A program made the translations under genes and the position numbers. DNA of 14,791 nucleotides from JBCFBK01 sp039679975 (GTDB taxonomy: Bacteria > Bacteroidota > Bacteroidia > Bacteroidales > Prolixibacteraceae), in NCBI GenBank assembly GCA_039679975.1, contig JBDKTZ010000441.1, positions 1 to 14,791 on the forward strand. Reading direction: 5' to 3'. How positions within the stretch are numbered: the stretch's first letter is position 1; every line of letters starts with the position of its first letter. Shown one piece after another: positions 8,327 through 14,791 of this stretch. The notes below the pieces were generated by a model. That model saw only the letters and a program-made list of their open reading frames with translations. It was not told where the DNA came from and did no database searches.

Positions 8327-8542
8327 GGTGTATCAGCCTCGAGTAATCTGAATAAACCTGACATCGTCAGTGGTTTGAAATGCCGGCAAAAAAAAGAGGG
8401 AAAAGAAATCGTATACAGCGCAGCAGTTTCTTATTACCTGAAGCAGACCGATAAAAGGAAGGATTTCAAGGCAAAATGTTCCGAAGACAGTCCGTGGCGG
8501 CAAGAAAGCTATTGCGTCGTTGAAGGTCAATATTTAATGTAA
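8327..8542 (+). pseudogene. Possible gene remnant: open frame without a start codon
   Basis: The frame runs 71 codons to a TAA stop. Its translation looks protein-like: it is rich in Lys, Asp and Glu, with segments such as IVYSAAVSYYLKQ and SPWRQESYCVVEGQYLM. No ATG or GTG begins it; the only weak option is a TTG at 8375. It is in the same frame as the downstream membrane-protein gene but is separated from it by stops, so it is not an extension of that protein. I recognise no family. A frame of this length can arise by chance, so confidence is low. Confidence 0.2.
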
Positions 8543-8593
8543 TTTGAATAAAATTCCGGAAGCAGATCATGATTATTCGGTTTTACTTTATTC

Positions 8594-9895
8594 ATGAATT
8601 TTTTGTCATCTCAAAGTATGAAGAAATACTGGATAAATTTTCTGATCGTTGGTATGGCATTCGGTACAGCCTGGGCTATTCGGGGGCAATTTGGACATGA
8701 GCAGGGAGCGGCATGGGCCGGGGGAATCGGCGCTCTTGCATTGGTGCTGGTTGCAGGGCGCAAAGACTGGAATGCCAAAGCGTTGGCGATTTCACTGGCA
8801 TCGGCGGTTGGTTGGGGTGCCGGAGGAATGATCAGTTACGGGCAGATTGTAGGTTACGGTCGGAGTGACGATTTTTTGAATGCATCCTATGGCCTTTTGA
8901 TGCTTTTTTTTATCGGCGGCTTATATGGATTAACGGGCGGCGGGTTGGTTGGGCTTAGTCTGAGTTCGACCAAAAAGAAAAAGGTTGAGTGGGGTTCTTT
9001 AGTAACGGAAATGACAGCCGGCGGCATCATTGCCTATTACTTCCTGATCGAACAACTTGGATTACTGATGACTCCTCCAAGGTCGGAAGCCTGGGCCGTC
9101 TGTTTGGGTGCAAGTGTGGCAATGGTCTGGTTTATGGCGCGTTATCAATACACGCCTGCTTTAAGAATTGCTTTAATTTCTGCACTGGGCGCAGGTTTTG
9201 GTTTTGCATTTGGCAATTTTCTTCAGATTCTGGGTAATATTATGGAAATTCAGTTCAATATGTGGAATGTCATGGAATACTCGATCGGCTTTTTCGGAGG
9301 CTCTTCAATGGCCTATGGAGTATTCAGTACACAATGGCCGGAAGAAAGTGAGACCGTAATGATTAAACCCTGGGAAGGACAATCTGCTTTTTTTATTGTT
9401 TTTGTTTTAATCCCGCTACTGGTTTTTCAGCAATCTTCAGCTTTGTTAAATCCACTGTTGGGTGGATTTTCCCGAATTCAGGAGGAAGGAAATGCTACGC
9501 TTCAGGGAAGTTTGGCGGCCCTGCTTATATTGATTATAATGGTCCGGCTGGGACTGACCAAGATGACTAATACCAACTCAATTTCCGGAGAAAAACGGAA
9601 CGTCCGGTTCTTGTTTATCCTGTACTTTGGGGTTTACATGATCTTCAGTTATATTGTTTCCGGTGCATTTAAGGGTATCTTCATGCTGAACCACCACCTG
9701 TACGTGGTCAATTTGGTAGTGATCCTTTTTCTGGTTGGAAAGCATTTTCCTGCCTTTCCTGATAACCTGCAACCGGAAATGAAAATCCGGGACTGGTTTA
9801 AGTTGCTCCTGGCCCTTGTTCTGGCAATACTTTTCCTAAGTTGGATATCTGTTCTGCTTCATGGTGAAATGAGTGGCTCAAATAACCGATTCTGA
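8594..9895 (+). CDS. Polytopic inner-membrane protein of unknown function (about 12-13 membrane segments)
   Basis: This 433-aa protein is very hydrophobic. Apparent membrane segments lie near residues 14-30, 40-54, 62-83, 97-123, 138-156, 165-182, 190-214, 226-244, 265-283, 303-320, 339-357, 367-383 and 402-422. Two Gly-rich stretches carry conserved-looking polar residues: GTAWAIRGQFGHEQGAAWAGG (24-44) and GFGFAFGNFLQ (201-211) followed by NMWNVMEYSIGFFGG (222-236). A Lys-rich loop (KKKK, 127-130) probably faces the cytoplasm. The segment count and length fit a secondary transporter, but I recognise no MFS, SSS or other named signature. ATG 8594 is used; ATG 8618 (MKKYWINF) is an alternative that begins closer to the first segment. 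Its divergent position next to a deacetylase fusion between two SusCD pairs suggests import of the processed sugar; that is inference from context. Confidence 0.8.
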   Translation: MNFLSSQSMKKYWINFLIVGMAFGTAWAIRGQFGHEQGAAWAGGIGALALVLVAGRKDWNAKALAISLASAVGWGAGGMISYGQIVGYGRSDDFLNASYGLLMLFFIGGLYGLTGGGLVGLSLSSTKKKKVEWGSLVTEMTAGGIIAYYFLIEQLGLLMTPPRSEAWAVCLGASVAMVWFMARYQYTPALRIALISALGAGFGFAFGNFLQILGNIMEIQFNMWNVMEYSIGFFGGSSMAYGVFSTQWPEESETVMIKPWEGQSAFFIVFVLIPLLVFQQSSALLNPLLGGFSRIQEEGNATLQGSLAALLILIIMVRLGLTKMTNTNSISGEKRNVRFLFILYFGVYMIFSYIVSGAFKGIFMLNHHLYVVNLVVILFLVGKHFPAFPDNLQPEMKIRDWFKLLLALVLAILFLSWISVLLHGEMSGSNNRF

Positions 9896-10254
9896 TTATT
9901 AAATACGATCCAAAAGTCTGTGCCTGGTAAAGTTTTTACCGGATACTTAATTTGTTTTTATTAAGATTGATTATATTGTAATTGAATATTAACAATAATA
10001 CAAAAGGTTAATCGATTTAGTCTAACGTGAAATTGTTAAAATTTAATGCAAACTGAATAATATTCTATAAGACTTGCTTTCTAAAATTTTCAATCTTTGT
10101 TGAGATAAAAAACCATTTGCAGGCTTTCCTTACCACTTTTAAGTCGTGTTCATTTTCGATGATCTTACACGTGGCAGAATAAGATTAAACAATTAGCGTG
10201 TTGCTTTTGCTTAACTGAATGTTTAAAAATTGTTATTAACCAACTTTAATTTTT
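9896..10254. other. A/T-rich leader region upstream of the second SusCD pair
   Basis: This 359-bp stretch is far richer in A and T than the flanking genes and holds no gene that I can support. It should contain the promoter for the SusC gene. The closest -7-like strings are TGCTTTTG (10202-10209, one mismatch to TAnnTTTG, 45 nt before the ATG), AATCTTTG (10092-10099) and TTAATTTG (9947-9954). None has a TTTG -33 partner at normal spacing. The start is preceded by TTTAATTTTT, an A/T-rich context with no Shine-Dalgarno, as is usual in Bacteroidota. No ECF sigma factor or hybrid two-component regulator gene is present. Confidence 0.6.
9924..9942 (+). terminator. Possible terminator hairpin after the membrane-protein gene
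   Basis: CTGGTAAA (9924-9931) pairs with TTTACCGG (9935-9942) across a GTT loop, with one G-T pair. It begins 29 nt after the stop codon at 9895. A run of T follows only after about 8 nt (TTAATTTGTTTTTA), so it is not a textbook intrinsic terminator. Confidence 0.35.
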
Positions 10255-13200
10255 ATGGAAAGAAAAGTCTTACAAGTGCTTCTTTTGGGAGTATTCCTGT
10301 CTCTGTCGGGTGCGGCATTCGCTCAGTTAAAAGTGAGTGGTGTTGTGAAGAGTTCTGATGGAGAAGTTCTCCCGGGGGTCACAATTGTGCTTAAGGGTAC
10401 CGGTAACGGAGTACTTAGCGATGTAGATGGGAATTATACTATCGATTTGCCTGATGCGCAGTCGGTGTTGGTATTTTCTTTTGTAGGAATGCAGACACAG
10501 GAGATCCAGGTAAACGGGCGGTCGCAGATCAATGTTACGTTGGAATCGGCCACTATAGGTGTTGACGAAGTGGTTGTGACAGCGTTAGGTATTTCTAGGG
10601 AAAAGAAATCGCTTGGATATTCGGTAGGTGAAGTGAAAGGTGAATCACTTCAGAAAGTAGCGCAGGAGAATGTGCTCAATTCGTTGGCAGGAAAGGTGGC
10701 TGGGGTCAATATCAGTTCGACGGGGACGGCCGGCTCGTCTGTCAGCATGGTTATACGCGGCGCCTCTTCGCTGACAACCGACAATCAGCCTTTGTTTGTT
10801 GTCGACGGGATACCCATGAACAATACCTTAAATAACATTGCCCAGATGGGCAGTGACAATAAGGTCGATTATGGGAATGCGATATCCGACCTGAATTCTG
10901 AAAACATTGAAAGTTTGTCAATACTGAAAGGTCCGAGTGCTGCGGCGCTCTATGGGTCGCGGGCAGGAAACGGCGTCGTGCTGATCACGACAAAGAAGGG
11001 TAAGCAAAAAAAAGGATTGGGTATCAGTTTTACTTCCAATACCGTTATGGAAACGCCGTACAAATATCTTCCGCTCCATCACCGGTTTGCCAATGGCAAT
11101 CGTCCGTATACGCAGGATAACCGTCCCCCAAATGATCTGGATTACATGGTCATTGATCCTTCTACGAGCGGATGGGTAGGGCCTGAACTGGACAAGGGCA
11201 CCATGGCTTATCAATGGCCCTACTTCAATGCAGCCGGAGAGCTTACCGCAAAACCGCTGGTTTCTTATCCGGATAATGACAAGAATTTCTTTGAAACGGC
11301 CTACACGACCGATAATACCATTTCCATTGCCGACGCGGGCGAGAAAGTTGACTACAGGATCTCCTACAGCAACATGCAACATAAGGGGGTTATTCCGAAC
11401 AGTGATTTACACAAACATTCGTTTTCATTGAATTCCTCCATTAAGCTTCATGATAATGTGAGATTGTCATCAAGTGTGAATTTTACTTCTTCAGGTGCAG
11501 ACAACCGGCCCGCCGGAAACAGGGGAGCAAACCCGATGCAAGCTCTTTATGAACTGAATCCACATATTGATGTGCGCGGCTTAAAGAACTACTGGGAAGA
11601 GGGAAAGGAAGGAATTCAGCAATATTCGCCCTATACGCTCGAAGTTAATCCCGACGGATCATTTGGACGAGGCGAATTCATTAACAATCCCTATTTTCTC
11701 GCACATGAAGTTAATAACGGTTTTCAGCGGGACCGGGTATATGGCAATCTGGCATTAAACTGGCAACTAAACAAGGAATTCTCCCTGCAGCTTCGCTACA
11801 CGCACGATCAGTTTCACGAAAACAGAGAGACAAAAATAGGCTACAGCTATACCAATGAGCCTAACGGATATTATGGATTAAGCAATTTGTACAGCAGGGA
11901 ACAAAATGCCGACTTTTTGTTCGCTTACGACAAGAATCTGGGCAATTTCAGTCTCTCCGCGTCTGCCGGGGGAAACTATATGTATCAATATGCATCGACT
12001 AATACCACAAAGGCAAAAGACGGCGGAGGCGGACTGGTTATTCCCGGACTTTATACCATCGAGAATATAGCGCCTTCGAGTATTCAATATTATTCATCAA
12101 AATCGGAGAAGGCGATTTACAGTCTTTATGCATTGGCCTCTCTTGGCTATAAAGATTTTGCCTATCTGGATGTGACCGCCCGTAACGACTGGTCAAGTAC
12201 GCTTCCTGAGGAGAACCGGTCGTATTTCTATCCGTCGGCGTCAGTAAGCCTGTTGCTCAGCAATATGTTCGAAATGGACAATGCAATTTCTCTGGCCAAG
12301 CTGAGAGGAGGGGTTGCCATGGTTGGAAATGATACAGACCCATACCAGTTGCAGTCAGTCATGGCCAATATCGGACCATGGGGCGATCAGATGCGGTTAT
12401 CCACTTCGGGAACGTTGAAACTGCCCAATCTGAAGCCTGAACTGAAGACTTCCTGGGAATTAGGCGCAGACCTGAATTTCTACGATAACCGTGTTCGCTT
12501 TGAGGGGACATATTATTCGTCTGAGAACGAGAACCAAATCCTGAATATTGGTCTCCCGCCTTCGTCGGGTTATAATTCCAAGCAGATTAACGCAGGGCTT
12601 ATTTCAAGCAAGGGGATCGAACTGGCATTTGGCGGAACACCGGTTAAGTCAGAAAATCTGAACTGGGACGTAAATTTTGTTTTCTCAAGGAACCGGACCC
12701 GTGTAGAGGAATTGTCAGACGGTTTTAATTATATTACGCTGTGGACCGATGCGCGGGGTGGTGCAAGGACCTGGGTCGGCGAAGAAATCGGAAATATTAT
12801 TGATGCCAAAATGGACAGGGTTGAAGACAAGTCGTCGCAATATTACGGATGGCCGATTGTTGACGACGAAGGCTGGGACAGTTCCGACCGTTCGCTCGAG
12901 AAGGACGGCAAGCGGGTGGCTCCGGTCATTGGAAATTTCAATCCTGATTTTACCCTTGGCTTTCAAACATCGCTGAATTATAAACGCTGGACCCTCAGTG
13001 CAAGCCTCGACTGGAGAAAAGGAGGGCAATTTGTTTCGCAGACCCTGCGTTACGGCGAGTCCGATTTACATACACAGCGCTGGATTGACCGCACGGTGAA
13101 GGTCAATCACCTGGATGATGTGGCCGGCTACATCAAAGCGAATGCTGACAAATATCTTTCGCCCGACGGCACGTTCTACGTAGTCGTGGGGGGACCAACC

Positions 13201-13668
13201 GCCGAAACCGGAGGATTTTCGCATACCGAAGGCGGCATTACGCTGAACGACGGGGTATTCATGCCGGGAGTTGTTGGCGATTACGACGACAACGGTAAAT
13301 TCATTGCCGAATATGAAAATATCGGAGGTCCCGATACCAAGTATATCCGCTATCAGGATTTCTACGGCTGGAGTTATACCCGGACGGCCACATTTGACTC
13401 TGATTTTGTTAAACTCAGGGAGATATCCGTCAGCTATCAGCTCCCGCCGTTTAAGTCGCTTGGCATCCGCAATGCTTCTGTTTCCTTGTATAGCCGGAAT
13501 ATCATCCTGTGGACCAAAGCCGGAATCGGGATTGATCCTGAAACAGCTTTCCAGCCCGAGAGCAGCGCGCAGGGCGATGGCAGTATCATGTTTAAACAGG
13601 GAATTGAACGGTTTAATGTTGCACCCTGGACCATTCCTGTAGGTATTAAATTGAATGTCAGCTTTTAA
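10255..13668 (+). CDS. SusC/RagA-family TonB-dependent outer-membrane transporter, complete
   Basis: This 1137-aa protein is a full-length SusC-like barrel importing a glycan or related ligand across the outer membrane. A signal peptide (1-23, ending AFA|Q) is followed by a carboxypeptidase-regulatory-like beta domain (about 27-98, with PGVTIVLKGTGNGVLSDVDG), a TonB-box region VDEVVVTALG (103-112), a plug domain (about 118-247, with LFVVDGIPMNN and AALYGSRAGNGVVLITTKKG), and a long barrel. The barrel ends KLNVSF with a terminal Phe. An EF-hand-like loop DYDDNG lies at 1009-1014. Length and domain order are normal for SusC. No N-terminal signalling extension (STN domain) is present, so it probably does not itself signal to an anti-sigma factor. 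The C-terminal half is clearly paralogous to the transporter at the window start. Its SusD-like partner follows after 18 nt. Confidence 0.97.
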   Translation: MERKVLQVLLLGVFLSLSGAAFAQLKVSGVVKSSDGEVLPGVTIVLKGTGNGVLSDVDGNYTIDLPDAQSVLVFSFVGMQTQEIQVNGRSQINVTLESATIGVDEVVVTALGISREKKSLGYSVGEVKGESLQKVAQENVLNSLAGKVAGVNISSTGTAGSSVSMVIRGASSLTTDNQPLFVVDGIPMNNTLNNIAQMGSDNKVDYGNAISDLNSENIESLSILKGPSAAALYGSRAGNGVVLITTKKGKQKKGLGISFTSNTVMETPYKYLPLHHRFANGNRPYTQDNRPPNDLDYMVIDPSTSGWVGPELDKGTMAYQWPYFNAAGELTAKPLVSYPDNDKNFFETAYTTDNTISIADAGEKVDYRISYSNMQHKGVIPNSDLHKHSFSLNSSIKLHDNVRLSSSVNFTSSGADNRPAGNRGANPMQALYELNPHIDVRGLKNYWEEGKEGIQQYSPYTLEVNPDGSFGRGEFINNPYFLAHEVNNGFQRDRVYGNLALNWQLNKEFSLQLRYTHDQFHENRETKIGYSYTNEPNGYYGLSNLYSREQNADFLFAYDKNLGNFSLSASAGGNYMYQYASTNTTKAKDGGGGLVIPGLYTIENIAPSSIQYYSSKSEKAIYSLYALASLGYKDFAYLDVTARNDWSSTLPEENRSYFYPSASVSLLLSNMFEMDNAISLAKLRGGVAMVGNDTDPYQLQSVMANIGPWGDQMRLSTSGTLKLPNLKPELKTSWELGADLNFYDNRVRFEGTYYSSENENQILNIGLPPSSGYNSKQINAGLISSKGIELAFGGTPVKSENLNWDVNFVFSRNRTRVEELSDGFNYITLWTDARGGARTWVGEEIGNIIDAKMDRVEDKSSQYYGWPIVDDEGWDSSDRSLEKDGKRVAPVIGNFNPDFTLGFQTSLNYKRWTLSASLDWRKGGQFVSQTLRYGESDLHTQRWIDRTVKVNHLDDVAGYIKANADKYLSPDGTFYVVVGGPTAETGGFSHTEGGITLNDGVFMPGVVGDYDDNGKFIAEYENIGGPDTKYIRYQDFYGWSYTRTATFDSDFVKLREISVSYQLPPFKSLGIRNASVSLYSRNIILWTKAGIGIDPETAFQPESSAQGDGSIMFKQGIERFNVAPWTIPVGIKLNVSF

Positions 13669-13686
13669 TCTTAATTTTTTATTTTT

Positions 13687-14791
13687 ATGAAACGAATTAA
13701 CATACAAAATAAGCTGTTGCTGGCACTCCTTTTGGGCGCCTCTGTTTCCTGTAAGGATCTGACCGAACTGAATGAGAACCCGAACGGTGCGAACCCTGAT
13801 CTTGTCAATCCGAATCTGGTGGTTCCCACCGTCATTACCGGAACAGCCATCCCGTATCTGGATATGAGTTATCAGGGCGATGTAGCCGGCGTGATGCAGT
13901 ATGTTCAAAAGAGCGGATGGGGATCGGGGCTGAATAATTTTGACTGGATTTCGGAACGTTCCTGGAGTACGTACTATAATAATTTGCGCGACATCAGTCA
14001 TTTACAGGATAGGTCGGCAGACGAAGGATACGAATTTCATCAAGGGGTAGCGCTGATACTGAAGGCGTTTAATTTCGGATTTATTGCCGACGGATGGGGA
14101 GATGCACCCTATACGAATGCTGTAAATGGTGCGACCGGAGGGCAAGGAGATATGTTCCCCGTCTTTGATTCCCAGGAGATCATTTATAAAGGTATCATTG
14201 AAAACCTCGAACGGGCGAATACCCTTTTATCGAGACCGGCAGAGGCTTATACCGGTATCGTTCAGGATGCCGACGTTCTTTACGGCGGTAATCCGCTGAA
14301 ATGGCGCAAGCTCGCCAATTCTTTAGCGCTGCGGTACTATATGCGTGTTTCTTCCAAACTGCCCGATTATGCAAAGGCAGGTATTGAAGAAATCGTAGCA
14401 GATCCGTCTGCCTATCCTGTTTTTAGTTCAGCAGATGATGATGCGACTATGTCATACATCGGTGCCAGTACTGCCGATTCCTGGCCGGCCAATACCACTT
14501 ACGACGCCAGTGAAAGTAATTTCAGCAGAATCCAGCTTTGTGCAGGATTCAGAGATGTCCTGGTGGAACTGAACGATCCAAGGCTTGAAATTTGGTTCAA
14601 CAAAGTAAAAGTTCCGATCAAAGTTTCCAAAAAATATGCACCGGCCACGGATACCCGTGTTAACGGCATCCGGTATCTTGATCCGGATTATATGGCAGCC
14701 CATAATATGGTGATCTACAATAAAAATACATGGGTTGCCGATGTGGAAGCCGGTAAACTGGTTGTCGATACGATGGATTATGTGGGTATTC
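13687..14791 (+). CDS. SusD/RagB-family nutrient-binding outer-membrane lipoprotein, N-terminal part (3' end outside window)
   Basis: The frame opens at ATG 13687 and stays open for 368 codons to the window edge. It starts with a lipoprotein signal (MKRINIQNKL, then VSC with Cys22, followed by KDLTELN). It matches the first SusD-like protein without gaps through residue 146: both have Cys22-KDLTE, GYEFHQG at 114-120 and the WGDAPYT hallmark (137-143). Later shared blocks are KWRKLANSLALRYYMR, DSWPANT, NDPRLEIW and a final YVGI, which aligns with YVGI in the 550-aa paralogue, so about 180-200 residues are missing from this end. It is the ligand-binding lid of the SusC-like transporter encoded just upstream and is surely co-transcribed with it. 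The A/T-rich TTTTTTATTTTT before the ATG is a typical Bacteroidota start context. The substrate is unknown. Confidence 0.95.
   Translation, partial: MKRINIQNKLLLALLLGASVSCKDLTELNENPNGANPDLVNPNLVVPTVITGTAIPYLDMSYQGDVAGVMQYVQKSGWGSGLNNFDWISERSWSTYYNNLRDISHLQDRSADEGYEFHQGVALILKAFNFGFIADGWGDAPYTNAVNGATGGQGDMFPVFDSQEIIYKGIIENLERANTLLSRPAEAYTGIVQDADVLYGGNPLKWRKLANSLALRYYMRVSSKLPDYAKAGIEEIVADPSAYPVFSSADDDATMSYIGASTADSWPANTTYDASESNFSRIQLCAGFRDVLVELNDPRLEIWFNKVKVPIKVSKKYAPATDTRVNGIRYLDPDYMAAHNMVIYNKNTWVADVEAGKLVVDTMDYVGI

Larger units (their letters stand above)
8191..8593. other. Intergenic region between divergent genes
   Basis: This 403-bp stretch separates the two divergent genes. It must carry promoters for both, yet only one sub-site is convincing: a - strand -7-like element at 8224-8231. 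A small perfect inverted repeat, CTGAC-ATC-GTCAG, lies at 8358-8370. A + strand frame is open from 8327 to a TAA at 8540-8542 without a usable start codon. For the + strand gene the best -7-like string is GTAATTTG at 8539-8546, which fits the Bacteroidota consensus poorly. Confidence 0.6.

Noticed and set aside
8358..8370. CTGAC-ATC-GTCAG inverted repeat as an operator
   Set aside because: A 5-bp arm pair is expected by chance in this much sequence, there is no second copy, and no regulator gene is nearby.
8333..8530. 65-aa open frame on the - strand in the divergent gap
   Set aside because: It is the codon-aligned mirror of the + strand open frame at 8327-8542, with a low-complexity Phe/Leu-rich translation and no recognisable motif.
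13066..14001. 311-aa open frame on the - strand
   Set aside because: It lies antisense across the end of the SusC gene and the start of the SusD gene, both clearly real, and its translation resembles no family.

Overview
The window reads as part of a Bacteroidota chromosome. It holds two SusC/SusD outer-membrane nutrient-uptake pairs, Bacteroidota-type lipoprotein signals (Cys22-Lys-Asp in both SusD-like proteins) and A/T-rich translation starts without Shine-Dalgarno sequences. I cannot name the genus. No tRNA, rRNA, CRISPR array, insertion sequence or regulator gene was found.

Region 1 (1-5959, + strand) looks like one operon entered in its middle: the C-terminal barrel of a SusC-like TonB-dependent transporter (5' end outside the window), its SusD-like lipoprotein, an alpha/beta-hydrolase lipoprotein of the PhoPQ-activated pathogenicity-related (PqaA) family, and a membrane-anchored PHP-type metallohydrolase. 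An imperfect 54-bp palindrome sits between the SusD gene and the hydrolase gene.

Region 2 (6073-9895) is a divergent pair. On the - strand is a secreted two-domain protein that joins a sialidase-fold beta-propeller (BNR/Asp-box) to a YdjC/ChbG-type carbohydrate deacetylase. On the + strand is a very hydrophobic protein with about 12-13 membrane segments that I cannot assign to a transporter family. The 403-bp gap between them holds a possible - strand promoter element and an open frame without a start codon.

Region 3 (9896-14791) is a 359-bp A/T-rich leader followed by a complete SusC-like transporter (1137 aa) and the first 368 residues of its SusD-like partner, cut by the window edge. This pair is a clear paralogue of the pair in region 1: the same 18-nt SusC-SusD gap, the same lipobox position and co-linear protein blocks.

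Taken together this resembles a polysaccharide- or glycan-utilisation locus with no classical glycoside hydrolase or polysaccharide lyase in view. In their place are a sialidase-fold/deacetylase fusion, a PqaA-type hydrolase and a PHP hydrolase. The inferred job is uptake of a glycan or glycoconjugate through SusCD, with periplasmic deacetylation and ester or phosphoester-type cleavage, and possibly inner-membrane import by the unassigned polytopic protein. The substrate cannot be read from the sequence.
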